Source: Hexactinellida sp. DTS-2022 (taxonomy: Eukaryota > Porifera > Hexactinellida). Taken from it: DNA of 64,000 bases. Under the pieces are notes generated by a model that saw nothing but the letters and a program-made list of their open reading frames with translations, searched no databases and had not been told where the DNA came from. Shown here in pieces: positions 30,759-42,238 of this stretch. Every line of letters begins with the position of its first letter. The first letter of the stretch is position 1. The stretch covers positions 1,516,001 to 1,580,000 of the forward strand of contig JAPNXP010000001.1 of NCBI GenBank assembly GCA_028753945.1, read 5' to 3'. A program made the position numbers and the translations under genes.

Positions 30759-30885
30759 ATGTGCTAATGATAAATTGATGTGTCTCTGTGTCGAAATAAC
30801 CGCTGCAATTTTGATTGGAGTTACATTTTTAATAGGATTGGAATTGACAAATTATACACAGTCACACCGATCCATACTCCTAGCC

Positions 30886-31083
30886 CAGGGTTTTTTAAGG
30901 CCGATCTTGGTGTAAAATTTGCACCAAGATTTTTTGGAGTTACACCACGATTCGGGTCGGCCTGGGCCTGTGCAGTGTTGAGTTACACCACGATTATGGG
31001 TCGGCTATGGCCACTGCAGTTTTGAGTTATACCAAGGCCGCGCTGAGTTACATCAAGGTCTCAACCTTAAAAAAAAAACCCTG
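30886..31083. mobile_element. hAT-type MITE, 198 bp
   Basis: Ends CAGGGTTTTTTAAGG and CCTTAAAAAAAAACCCTG. Flanking octamers TCCTAGCC (30878-30885) and TCCTAGGC (31084-31091) match in 7 of 8 positions. The body has repeated GAGTTACACCACGAT words. Non-coding. Confidence 0.7.
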
Positions 31084-31091
31084 TCCTAGGC

Positions 31092-31790
31092 TCCTAGCCT
31101 CCTACCCAAGTTGCACTTTCCATTACTTCTTTTGTGTTTCATACACCTTCCCTTATTTTATTCCAATTTTGCAGCTCAATAGCTTTTTCTACATTATGTT
31201 CTTTGTTCTTCTATCGATACTGACTCGGTATTTAGCAGCTAGGTACTTGAACCATTTTTCCATAGCACTCCTCAAATGTGATTTGTTTAACCCTGTAGTT
31301 CCTATTTGTGTTTTCTGTTCGACTCTCTACAGCTTTATTTTATTGGTGTCCAATCCTCCAGTATAGTAAATTGGGTGGTTCTGTTGAGAGGTTACATTAT
31401 TCTCAATCGGGTGTTTAGATCCACCTTAGGGAGATTCGGTTCCATTAGACAGATAATATTTAGTATACGGACAGGCGTATGCATACAACTCATATAATTT
31501 GTTTGGTAGAGTTTTCACTTTTCTGGCTCGTAGTCTGCAAGTATTCTTTTGATTTATCATATAAAACTGCCTAATATACAACCTCCCCTACAAGAAGACA
31601 TAGTTGAACACTTTGTTCTATCGTTAAACACCTTACTCTTCTTTGTGTATTGTCTCTCAAGTTCTTTCCCCTCGTTTTATCGAACAATCTTTGCTTTATT
31701 TAGAGATTACGTTAATTAAGAAATGCAGATCTCGTCATTACGTATTTAGGTACAACTATGCTAATACGCAACCCCTGATAGGAGTCGCTA
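31092..31790. other. intergenic region, no gene supported
   Basis: Two overlapping open frames of 119 and 63 codons occur here but have low-complexity, hydrophobic translations typical of T-rich DNA. Confidence 0.35.
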
Positions 31791-32038
31791 ATCTATATTA
31801 TTTAAACTCGATTGTTATTAGTGTGTGTGTGTGTGGTGTGTATGTGTGTGTGTGCAGGGGCGTCGGAACCCAATATAAAGTGGGGGGGGGGGGGGGGGGG
31901 GGGCAGTGTGTGTGTTCGTTTGTTTGTCCGGATTGTATTAAATTGACGGGGGAATAGAAACCGCATATGTATTTATTATTAAGAAAGAGATTAACTTCAA
32001 AATGTTAAAATAGGTAAACAAGTATAGTAACAAATTTT
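31791..32038 (+). mobile_element. Helitron-like element, 5' fragment (copy 2)
   Basis: Begins ATCTATATTATTTAAACTCG, then GT repeats, GTTTGTTTGTCCGGATTGTA and GGGGGAATAGAAACCGCA, as in the other copies; the hairpin end is missing. A CAGGGGCGTCGG sequence plus a G-run (about 31854-31904) interrupts it and looks like the broken end of a hAT MITE. Confidence 0.6.
31880..31904. repeat. poly-G run
   Basis: About 22 consecutive G, ending in GGGGGGCAG. It could form a G-quadruplex and is a likely site of assembly error. Confidence 0.85.
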
Positions 32039-32531
32039 ACAATAAAACTTAACATAAAAGCTCAGTACGTGTAATTGTTTTCATCGATCAAAACTCGTAA
32101 AAACTTTGTTGATTAAATCAGCCAAAGATTTTCATTAGAAAGTGTACTATAAATTACACTATCAACCTCTATTTACAAACGAGAGACCACTAAGTACAAA
32201 AATAGACATAGTAAATTAAATAGTGTACACTTGAAATTCAAAAACACGCAGTGTCTATTAATAGTATACGCTAAATTATAGCGTGTGTTTTATTGAATTA
32301 AAGTGATGATCTCTGGATGATATATCGTATTGCATGACCGTGGGTCATTGCTCTACTGGTATTCATTATTTTAAAACTTGAGTCACGCTTACAATTAGAT
32401 TGACTAGAATATGGGCGCGGGCGTATCTAAAGAAAGAAAGAAAGAACCTTGTTATTTATTCTACAGTTCGATTTTGAGACATTCTTTTCAATACGAGCAA
32501 TTCTATTTTAAACTGTAAATTTTATTTGGTA

Positions 32532-32719
32532 CAGTAAACCCTTTAGAAAGTGAACACCCTGGGGACCAGCCAAAACGTTCACTTTTGAGAGGTGTTCACT
32601 TTTCATGATTTATCATAACGTGTGTCAAAAGCAATGGGGAAAATTTGGGACCGAGAAAAAATGATCATATTTTGAAGTTGTTCATTTCTTGGAGGTGTTC
32701 ACTTTTGGAGGTTTTACTG
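32532..32719. mobile_element. mariner-type MITE, 188 bp
   Basis: TIRs CAGTAAACCC...AAAGTGAACACC and GGTGTTCACTTTTGGAGG...TTTTACTG, with TA on both sides. Non-coding. Confidence 0.7.
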
Positions 32720-32890
32720 TAGTTATTATACTATAACAGAGAATGCTATTATGAAACTGAAGTTCTGGTAACAGAGGACTTTATTTATATTTATCAACTA
32801 GTAGCCAGTGGTTCTATTAAAGTGAACATTCTCCTAACAGGGTAGTTCAGTTAGTTCCTGGTTTGTAAAAAGTTATCTAATAGTCAAGTC

Positions 32891-33242
32891 CATCCTCCCA
32901 ACCTATTTAAGACCTATCCCTGTACGAGGGTCCTATTTCCCCCTGTATATTGGCCAAAATCCCTGTACACTCCCAAAAAATCTTTCTTGTAAAGGTGAAA
33001 ACATTAATTAATATAGACTGCACAGGGAATCCCTGTATGCTCGAATAGGAACAGATTATTTACACAAAACAAAATGCTATATTTTAGATGGTTTAGACAT
33101 GTTTAGTTATTAATAGTCTCACAATCAATAAATTTTTCCTAGCTAAATTCCCTGGACAGATTAAAAAATCCCTGTACGGTCCAGCCAAAATGGTCAAAAT
33201 CCCTGTACTGTACAGGGAATCCCTGTACGGTTGGCAGGTATG
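32891..33242. mobile_element. MITE with CATACCTGCCAACC-type ends and 6-bp duplication (copy 1)
   Basis: Starts CATCCTCCCAACCTATTTAA and ends GGTTGGCAGGTATG. The flanking hexamer CAAGTC is exact on both sides (32885-32890, 33243-33248). The body is full of ATCCCTGTAC words. A sister copy lies at 37060-37390. Six-bp duplications suggest Dada-like or another minor superfamily; the class is not settled. Confidence 0.75.
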
Positions 33243-33248
33243 CAAGTC

Positions 33249-34049
33249 AGGTCAGCTCAGAATTGATGCAAATCTTATTTTCAGGTTTTCAGGTCCAGAT
33301 CCATGTCTTTTCAGCTTCATACTCTGAATATAAGGCTCTTAAACAAATTCCCTAGAAGTTGTACACTTATTCTCGATGTCCAGGATTTATTGATAATTTA
33401 GAATACCCCCTCAACAAATTTGACATACAGGGCAGAGATGGAACCGGTCGGGATTTTCATGACCCGACCCGACCGGTGCAGTTGGAAATTTGACCCGACC
33501 CGACCGGCCGGTCGACCGGTCAATCATAGCAAGCCTAGCCACGCCTCTAGTTGCAACTTGGTCCTGCCGTGCGGCCCGGAGGGCTTAAGCGGAGTGACCC
33601 GTTGATGCCCGGCCTTTCTCGGATTTACTAAATAATACTTTGCATTGAGTGGCCGGTCCGAACTACTACCCTCAAGCAGTGGGCACAGCCTAAACAATAT
33701 TGACTCTCGGATTTACAACGCCTGTACTGATTGAACTAGCCCCTTAATTTTTAATAGTATGTACCCATGTTTCTAGAAACAAATAGCCATGGACACATCA
33801 ATGACATAATGCGAAATCTCGTTTCTAACTTGAATGAAACGACAGATGGAGAAGGTTAAATATAATCCTTCTTATCTGAAAATAAAATTGATTAGAATAA
33901 AATGATTTAATTTTGAATTAATCTGGGATCTATGAATTATTTATTATAAATGATCAGAAAATGATTTGAAAATGATCTGAAAGTTCTAAACATGATATTA
34001 AACTGAATCATCAGAAATTGATCTGAATAATTTAAAATATATTTACAAA
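33249..34049. other. intergenic region with a GC-rich repeat-like patch
   Basis: About 33430-33620 contains CCGACCCGACCGG words and GGCCGGTCGACCGGTC palindromes, unlike the surrounding AT-rich DNA. It is probably a decayed hAT-type MITE (CAGGGCAGAGATGG near 33427). A 61-codon open frame there is not convincing. Confidence 0.4.
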
Positions 34050-34189
34050 CGATCCCTTTGGTCTCGGTCGCTTCGCAACGGATAACTCAACTACCACGCG
34101 GTCTCGCATGGTCGATAAAATTCTAACAATACTCAATGTTTTTCAAAATTTCCAAATTTACTCAACTATACTCAACTAATTTGTAAATA

Positions 34190-34373
34190 CAGTCGACTCC
34201 ACTTAATAGAGTCACCTCGGGACCAGGTTACTTTGACCCGATTAAGCGGAGAAATCTATTAACCGAAATTTTTTTAAGCCAACTATCATTCCGTCCTATA
34301 AATCCTATGATATTTTGACCCAATTAAGCGGAGAAATCTATTAACCGGTGGCTCTATTAAGCGGAGTCGACTG
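34190..34373. mobile_element. pogo/mariner MITE, TA duplication, 184 bp
   Basis: Near-perfect TIRs CAGTCGACTCCACTTAATAG and CTATTAAGCGGAGTCGACTG, flanked by TA on both sides. Related copies: 39018-39173, 44018-44112 and 49261-49404. Confidence 0.8.
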
Positions 34374-34415
34374 TATACTCAAGTTTTTTCAAATTTACTC
34401 AAATTTATTGGATTT

Positions 34416-34692
34416 CAGTACACCCTCGCTAGTCCGAACAGGAGATCCAAACTATTTTCACATAATTTTGGGGAAAAAATCCTAAATATTTGTATATTGC
34501 AATGGAATTATTGAAAAATCAGTCTCAGACAAGTATTTAGGTAGTATACTATATGTTGAACTTGTTTTAAATAGGTTGGACAAATTTGATTCGGATTATA
34601 GGGGTCTCATTTTATAGAGGCCAATAGAATTCACTAATCGGAACAGAATTTTTTGATCTGAACACATCTGTTCGGATTAGCGATGTGTACTG
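34416..34692. mobile_element. MITE with CAGTACACCCTCGCTA ends
   Basis: Starts CAGTACACCCTCGCTAGTCC and ends GGATTAGCGATGTGTACTG. Fragments of the same family lie at 52916-52982 and 53670-53873. Probably pogo/mariner related, though the TA duplication is not intact on the left. Confidence 0.6.
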
Positions 34693-35384
34693 TATTCCAA
34701 AGTTTTATTGGGTTAGTGAAACTTGGTGTTCCAACCACATTTATTTTTTAGTATAGGCCAAATATAGACTTTCTACAACTAGAGTAGATTTAGAATTTCT
34801 TGACAAAAACTTGAGCAGAATTGGAATTATTTTGTAAAACTTTAGTAGATTCGGAAAGATCTAGTTTTATATTTGAGTGTCAATAAAAAGTTGGAATCTT
34901 TAAATATCTAGAGTATTTTTGGAATTTCCATTAGTAATCCATTAAAAAATAGATTTCTAACAATCATACTTGTTTACCTAGAGTACACGTTGGAAACTAC
35001 CCTCTAGGTTAATTTGAAATTTTTAATAATTTGTTTACCTATCTTTGCAAACAACACAATAAATATTCATATTATGAATTCCTGAATGCAAATTCGAATT
35101 CAGCATGGTTGTTTACCTATAATACCCTTTGGAAGCTAGCTCCTGGTTTATTTTGAATTTTCATGAATTCGTTTATCTTTTTGGTAAACAACAACAACAA
35201 TAAATATTCATATCAGAAATTGATAAATGCGAAATTCGAAATCAGCATAAGTTACTTGTTATCTATTATAACATTTTGAAGTTACTCTTTTCTCATTTTA
35301 ATTTCGGTTTATTTTCCCCCATCTCTTTTATACAACCCGGACAAACAAACAAACAAACAACAATCGAGTTTTTATAATATAGAT

Positions 35385-37053
35385 TACTGTCTTCACTACT
35401 GTCTTACTGCAGTATATCTTTTTATAAAACCCTCCAGTGATTATGTGGTAATGGTTTGAGGTGTGATCTAAGTATTATCACGCTTTATATATTCCTGTAT
35501 ACGGTATACCCCTACCTTAAGAAGCAGCTTGCAATCCCCTATCATCTAACTTCACCGGTCATTAATTAATGTAATTATATATTAGGATGTATAATCAAGT
35601 AAATACTGGGGCTCTCTCAGATTCTGATTCAATCATTCCTAATTATCGTCTATGGAGAATAGTGATTTCATATGGTAGTGAAGTTATTATATGATTTAAC
35701 TCTTTGTAAAATGTAACTATTAATTTTGTGATCTTCACTTAGCTATGCATTATTTTTGTCTCCCGAATTTTTTGAACTTTGATTAAACTTGTATGAACCA
35801 ACATAAACTTGTATGCAATCAATAATTATACAACAAAACCTGTTTACTGATTACATTATAATATTATAATTCCCTATCAGATATTTTATACATTATTTTC
35901 ATTATGAGATTCGTAATATTTATGAGTAACAACGAAATTGACATTTTAGGAAATGCAGATGTAATCTTAGCTTAGATATTTAGTCTAAGAATCAGTTTAT
36001 AAATTTATGAAAAGTGATATTTATTCTGAAATATTTATTTGCAAATCAGAAAATATACTACAATTATTTTTAGTTTTTTAGTTTATTTGTTAGCAAAACC
36101 AGCGAAGTTTTCCATGTATGTAGTATATTTCTTCATATATTAATAATTTATTTCAACAATATACTAATTCAACTTACGAAAGCTTTGGTTGCTTACCGAT
36201 ATTAATCTTTTATATGAATTTTGGACAAATTCACTAGTCATATTTTATAATAATAAAAATCAATTTTGAAATTATTAATGTATTGATAGCATGATTTATT
36301 CTTGTTGTTTATCCACGATTTTTTATTCTTAAAATATCTCTTCCCATGATTTGTACTTAAAAATTTTTTTTCAACGAACTTACTAAATACTGACAATGCA
36401 ATATCTACCTTAATATTTATAAAAGGATCTCAAAAGGATGGTGATCGGATCGTAGATCCTTTTAGAAAGTAGAATCAGAACCGGGGTCGACTAATGTCAT
36501 AGTTTTTGAGCAAATACTTTAATTATAACAGTAAATAATGAACTTATCGCACCCACACTATAATATAATTATTTGAATTTACAGTTATACTATTGCAAGT
36601 TCCGTGCTATTCGTGCTGTCACAATTGAGGCTTTCTACCCTCACTTGTACTTCCAAGGTAATTTCTTTTTAGGGATTTATACTAGTTGCATTTAAGAACA
36701 AAATATAAATACTGTAGTAAGCAGGCTTTCATCCAGGCAAATTTATCTGTGCCTTGATATAGTTTGAGCTCGCTCACACTCGCCTAAAATAATTATTTGT
36801 ATTGCGTCTATCGGAGCATCTCTTGATCTTTGCGCACTAGACAAGTTTCATTTGAAAACTACGCACCATGAGGCGCGTTGCACACACCTGACTTATCGCA
36901 ATTGTTGTAGAATTTGATATTTATTAGTTACCAGATCGGCACAATGGAAAGTAAAATATGTGGTTAGATAGGGGCAAATCAATATTTATTTTTAAACACG
37001 TATATTATTTACTAGAATAGCAATTTATCATTATCTTCACAGTTTTGCTACAT
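35385..37053. other. gene-poor AT-rich region
   Basis: About 1.7 kb without supported features. A less AT-rich patch at about 36760-36900 has TGAGCTCGCTCACACTCGCC and GCGCGTTGCACAC words but no open frame or RNA fold I can name. Confidence 0.35.
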
Positions 37054-37059
37054 AAAATA

Positions 37060-37390
37060 CATACCTGCCAACCTATTTGAGTCGTATCCCTGTACGGACC
37101 TCCAATTTTCCCCTGTACATTGGCAAAAATCCCTGTACACCCGAAATTTTTAATCTCGCTCATGTAGGGAAATTTCCCTACATGAGCGAGACAAACACTA
37201 TACGCTGATTAGGAATTGTTAAAATGCTACATTTTGAGAGTAAAGACCTTTTTTTAGTGTATTATCCTACAATCATTAATTTTGTCCCAACTTAAATCCC
37301 TGTACAAATGTAATAATTCCCTGTACAGAACAGCAAAATGGCTAAAATCCCTGTACCGTACAGGGAATCCCTGTACGGTTGGCAGGTATG
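37060..37390. mobile_element. MITE with CATACCTGCCAACC ends and 6-bp duplication (copy 2)
   Basis: Perfect TIRs CATACCTGCCAACC / GGTTGGCAGGTATG. The hexamer AAAATA is exact at 37054-37059 and 37391-37396. An internal palindrome centred near 37172 (GAAATTTC, flanked by GTAGG and CGCTCAT arms) folds tightly. The same ATCCCTGTAC body words as copy 1 occur throughout. Confidence 0.8.
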
Positions 37391-37396
37391 AAAATA

Positions 37397-39017
37397 ACAA
37401 ATTTATTTTCAATAAATGGCATTCATTGTAGGAATAATTATACCAAAGATATTATATATATCCTTAGTTCCTTTCTACCAAAAATCATTATCTGAACTTA
37501 TTTAATTAGCTTTTGAATTCATCTTTCTGCTCTTTAATTAATTAATCATGATTGCACATGTAAGCTTCTAATAATGTTAGACTTACGTATTAGAGAACAT
37601 GGACTATTAAAGTGTTTATCCTTATGTAACATCAAATACTATATAATAATATCGATGCTATTAAAATAATCTGGAATATACAGTATCTAAATTATTATAA
37701 ACACGATATGAAAAGTAACCTATTACTGATTAGTCTATTAGAAAGTGTAATACTTGATCTAAAACTATATAAGGAAACGCGTATAAGATCATAATTCTGA
37801 ATATGATTGTGCAACAAAACTCAGGCGGACAAATAGAGAAGTGGACTGATTGTATATATAAGTAATCCCCTGTTTGGTTGCAAGATAATAATAGAACCCT
37901 TTTGAATAAATATTTACCAGATGTCCATCGAGAGTATTATCATTATCTTTGAATTATTGTAATTTGAATATTTCTAAAAGGATATGTTTGTAGTCACAAA
38001 CTTACTGAGAACTATTACTCAATGTATTTAATTAAATACACTTATTTTGATTTTTGTTATTGTGCAATGTTATTAACCTTCACGAACTGGAAATTACAGA
38101 AAATTTAGATTTAATTTAACTAGAGGTAATGAAACACTGAAGTGCTATTACATCTACTGCTTGGATAGCTTCCTGTTGTACATGATTGTGATAACAATTA
38201 TTTTAGAGCATCCTACATATAAGAGATCTCATTATTTTATTATCATTCATATATACATTTATAAATGTAAGATTTTCATATATTTTTAGAGAAATACAGT
38301 GGTAGTGGTGCCCGTTATAAGAACATCGTCAGGAGTAGAAGATGTTCTTATAAGCGGCAGTAAATATATAATTAATCGTTTTAAGGATATATCATATCTA
38401 TATCACATGTTATAAGAACTTTTACTGTGCGATAATTTATGAACATATGTACAATATTATCACACAAAAAGCTGGTTGAACCTTCGCTTTATCGCCATAT
38501 TATAAAATGACTTCGCTCTAGTCGTTTTTATACATGTTGACTGCCTAGGATATAAATTAAATACATTGATTTGCGATTGTGATATGTCAATATACTGGAT
38601 CTCAGTTAGTGATTATATTATTAGGACGCTAGAATAAATTTCTTAATCGAATACTTGACTGAACAATCCATTCAGACAATATCCATGAACCCATGTGAAC
38701 CAAAAATGCTGTTTACACTCCGTTAATCGGCATGGAACATATCACAATTAAATGCAATCTGCTTTTGAGGCTAAATTTAAAACATCTTGAGCAGTGTTTC
38801 ACATACTGGCAAGTTTTAATTCTCCAAAAATTGATGACATCCTTAGAAATGTCTACTCACTCTCCTTCCTAAAATGAAATAAATCTTGTTGTAATTTGCT
38901 CTAGCACAAAAATAATTTAGCAACCAATTAGTTCTAAGCTATTTTCAAAAGTAATCATATTAGTTCTAAATATAATTTCTTAAATTAGATTTCCTCTACC
39001 TTTTATGTTTTTAGATA
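37397..39017. other. gene-poor AT-rich region
   Basis: No gene supported. Around 38290-38360 is an inverted repeat (CCGTTATAAGAACATC with GATGTTCTTATAAGCGG), probably half of a mariner-type MITE. Confidence 0.4.
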
Positions 39018-39173
39018 CAGTATACTCTGCTTAATAAAGCCACCAGTTAATCGATTTCTCCGCTTTATGGGATCAAAATTTCATAGGATTTATAGGACGG
39101 AATTACAGTTTGACTCAAAATATTTTGGGTTATTAGATTCCTCTGCTTAATCGGGTCAAAGAGGAGTCAACCG
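39018..39173. mobile_element. pogo/mariner MITE (SSGACTC family, diverged)
   Basis: Starts after TA with CAGTATACTCTGCTTAATAA and ends AGAGGAGTCAACCG before TA. Same family as 34190-34373. Confidence 0.65.
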
Positions 39174-39175
39174 TA

Positions 39176-40060
39176 TTTTCAAAGAAATTAAAAAAATTCT
39201 TGCTATCTTTCTACTTCTATGTTAATTAGAAATAATGCTCTATGTTTATAAGTCCCGTTATCATATGCCTGCTTCGGATATTATCTACCATTTTTTCTAC
39301 TCAAAGGCGAATAACCTTAGAAATTCATTTCATTCTATGTTTTAGCTGTCTTCTCATTATTAGAACTTGCTATTATGTAATAGTACATTCAGTTATACAG
39401 TATCAGTAAATTACCCATCGCTATAGTATTATTATCAAATTATACGTAAATAAATTAGATATGTGCATTATGCGATAGTATTGTACTTTGTGCATTATTA
39501 TAATCATGCTTCTAACTCTGAATATTCATTTTAAACTGAGATGGCACAACTTGGCTCAGTTCTAATGTGATCATAGACTAGGTGTTTAAAAATGACGATT
39601 ACTTATTGGGCCAAATCACTTTAACTTTTTGCAATATCTTTGGAATTAATGTATGTATTATTAATTCTCTTCAATAATACTCTTCAATAGGAGAGTATAT
39701 TTGAATATATTATGCTTTGATTATTTACCAAGTTTGAATAGATTTGACGTAACTAGTGTGTTCTGATCGTATCATCATCTCACAAGGAATGCATTACAGA
39801 ACAATTAGATATGAATCCCTGATTGAACCAGACCATATTACTTCTATTACTGCAACGAACTAGTAATGGAGTATAAAAGGAAATTGAATAGAGCCAACTC
39901 TTCATAAAATCTACTACACGTTTCGCCTACGATTGGTTTCAATACAGTCAACTAATCTTTCAGTAAGTATCTGGGCTACAGAAGTGTATAAATACTTAGA
40001 TAGAGCTCAAACTGCAAATTATTTGGACAATTAGTAGGTTCACTAGAAATATTATTCTTT
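39176..40060. other. upstream region of the ankyrin gene
   Basis: AT-rich, no repeat recognised. The sequence AGTATAAAAGG near 39869-39880 is a plausible TATA box, about 180 bp upstream of the start codon. Confidence 0.35.
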
Positions 40061-42238
40061 ATGGCTGAACGTAATTTTTACGGACTAAAAGACACAATCC
40101 GCTTGAAAATCACAAACCAACGCAACCGACCGAAGAATACAAAAGACCAATTGTACAAGCTTATTGATGATGCCAAGATAGATGACTTTTTTGGGACAAT
40201 GACCAGTTGGTATTTCAACAACAGACGGCATTACAAACTCGTATTCTTTTATGGAATCGGACCTCCCGCAGAAGACCAATCTGTTTGGATCAAACTGATA
40301 AAGAGCAATCGAATTAGCTGGATGAAAGATCTGCTAGCCAGTAACTTGATGTTTGACCTAAAACCTATAATGGTCTGTCTTTCGAATAACACGCCGATAT
40401 CGTCACTCAACTACGCGATTGAGCACAAGAATGCCTCCGCAGTGAAGTGCATGCTCGAATTGCAATCGAGGTACTTCGATGGCAAAATTGAAAATACTCC
40501 TTTCTGTCCTCCTCTGATAAAGTGTGTGAAGCATTGGGATATAGAAGTTGCCAAAATTTTGATTGAGTACGAATTTGATGTCAATCAAACGACCAAAGCT
40601 GGTAACACTGGACTACACTTCGCGTCAGAAAAGAACAACTTGATCGCTGTCGAGTTTCTCATCGAACAAGGAGCAGATGTAAATGTTCAAAATCATAAAG
40701 GAAAGTCTCCGCTCCACCTCGCGGTCAATGCTGAGCTAAAGCCTATTGCGAAGAAGCTGATGGATGCGGGCGCTGTTCTCTTGAAGGATAAACTGAACCA
40801 CACGCCACTCTTCTACGCAGTCCTCATAGACAACAAGCGAAGCGAGCCTAATCCGGTCAATGAACTCTCCCGCTACAATAGGCGCAGACAAATGCTCACT
40901 CAGGTCAGCATCAACCTGTCGAAGGAGCTGTGTCAGAACACAGACCTGATCATTTCTGACGTCGTGTCGATGCTCTCCATGAACCTGGTGCCTCTTCACG
41001 ACAGCGAGCGTTACTGTCGGTCGATGCGGCACTCAATGCTGGTACACACCAAGCATGGCATCAAGCCGATCCTCAACTCCCAGTTCGTAAAGTACCCCGA
41101 GGCCAGGAACATCTCGCAAGCCGAGAAAGTAGACGAGAATCCGATTCTCCAAGTCCTGTACTCCTCAGTGGTGTGGACCTCCTCCCATCGCACCAGCATC
41201 AACAGCAACACGATGCGGTCGCGCCTGCTGCTCTACCTGACCATCCTCCTCAACAGCTCCAGCCTAGACCAGTGCTACCGCAGACACCTGAGGACTCTCA
41301 TTACTTTGGCGTTTCAATGTTTCCAACAGCCCTTCTCTTCCGTCGCTAAGAGCTCCTCGGGCGATGAGTACCTGAACAAATCACTGCGACAAGCCTGGAA
41401 AGAGTTCACCTGTCTCATAATGCTGGTTCAGCATTTCGAAATGCCTATAAAACAGGTGTATTTGGAGCAGCTCGAGACCTACTTAACCACCAACATTAAG
41501 CCGCTATTCAAGATTATCGAACGAATGGAAGACACTGAATCTCTGTTCATCTCCCTACAGCTCGTTTGTATTCCCATTCATCTCTTCCTGTATCTCTGGT
41601 GGCAGACGACACACTGCCCGTCAGACCATTATTTCAAGAACTTCATCCGGATCAAGAACTATATTGACTACTTCTATCCGTATTACCTCATACACCACGA
41701 TGTCCTCACTGCCATTGTCTCCATCACTTGTTACGATTCCCACAAGCTCCATCTCAACGCGACGCTGCACAAAGAAGTGGGTCACGAGCTGGGGAACTTC
41801 GCAATGATTGAGAATAACTCTTTTGATGTCAAGATCACCGATATGATCGACTTTTTGGTCGATTTACAAATTGATATGAACTTCCGGTCTCCGACTACTG
41901 GCAACTCAGGTCTCCATGTTGCGGCCAAGGAAGTTCTGTCGAACGAACTGCTCCATCTACTCGACGTTGGTACCTACCCGCTAACACTTGACAAAATAGG
42001 GAACACTTTTTACCAGTATGCTCATGAGAATCCTAATTCTTTTCAAGAAAATGAGCGAAAAATGATTCTCTCACATCCGTCCATCGAGGGGCTGGCTCCA
42101 CCAAAACTAGAGACCTTATGTGCATTGGCCATCACAAAGAACACAGATCTCTGTCAATACGCCCTAGACTCTCTTCCCAATACGAGATATTCAAAGTTAA
42201 TTTACTTGCATCTTCCTTCCAACTGCTATTCCTTTTAA
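40061..42238 (+). CDS. ankyrin-repeat protein, possibly a divergent FEM1
   Basis: 725 aa. Ankyrin repeats are clear at about residues 145-265: NTGLHFASEKNNLIAVEFLIEQGADVN, then KSPLHLAVNAELKPIAKKLM, then HTPLFYAV. After a long helical middle (about 280-600) come SGLHVAAKEVLSNELLHLLD and a short tail with LETLCALAI...LHLPSN. The ankyrin - helical (TPR-like) - two C-terminal ankyrins - LQCLAARVI tail order is that of FEM1, the substrate receptor of CUL2 E3 ligases that reads C-terminal degrons. The N-terminal ankyrins that bind the degron in FEM1 are fewer and poorly conserved here, so the FEM1 relation is tentative. The middle is GC-richer. Single exon. Confidence 0.6.
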   Translation: MAERNFYGLKDTIRLKITNQRNRPKNTKDQLYKLIDDAKIDDFFGTMTSWYFNNRRHYKLVFFYGIGPPAEDQSVWIKLIKSNRISWMKDLLASNLMFDLKPIMVCLSNNTPISSLNYAIEHKNASAVKCMLELQSRYFDGKIENTPFCPPLIKCVKHWDIEVAKILIEYEFDVNQTTKAGNTGLHFASEKNNLIAVEFLIEQGADVNVQNHKGKSPLHLAVNAELKPIAKKLMDAGAVLLKDKLNHTPLFYAVLIDNKRSEPNPVNELSRYNRRRQMLTQVSINLSKELCQNTDLIISDVVSMLSMNLVPLHDSERYCRSMRHSMLVHTKHGIKPILNSQFVKYPEARNISQAEKVDENPILQVLYSSVVWTSSHRTSINSNTMRSRLLLYLTILLNSSSLDQCYRRHLRTLITLAFQCFQQPFSSVAKSSSGDEYLNKSLRQAWKEFTCLIMLVQHFEMPIKQVYLEQLETYLTTNIKPLFKIIERMEDTESLFISLQLVCIPIHLFLYLWWQTTHCPSDHYFKNFIRIKNYIDYFYPYYLIHHDVLTAIVSITCYDSHKLHLNATLHKEVGHELGNFAMIENNSFDVKITDMIDFLVDLQIDMNFRSPTTGNSGLHVAAKEVLSNELLHLLDVGTYPLTLDKIGNTFYQYAHENPNSFQENERKMILSHPSIEGLAPPKLETLCALAITKNTDLCQYALDSLPNTRYSKLIYLHLPSNCYSF

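Larger units (their letters stand above)
34050..35384 (-). mobile_element. degraded Helitron-like element with nested MITEs (copy 3)
   Basis: The plus-strand left edge has CGATCCCTTTGGTCTCGGTC, a decayed version of the hairpin terminus. The right edge reads CAATCGAGTTTTTATAATAT and AGAT, the 5' end. Between 34970 and 35380 are the CTTGTTTACCTA and AACAACAACAA minisatellite units. Two TA-type MITEs (34190-34373, 34416-34692) and AAACTTGAG-type repeats have inserted inside. Confidence 0.5.
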
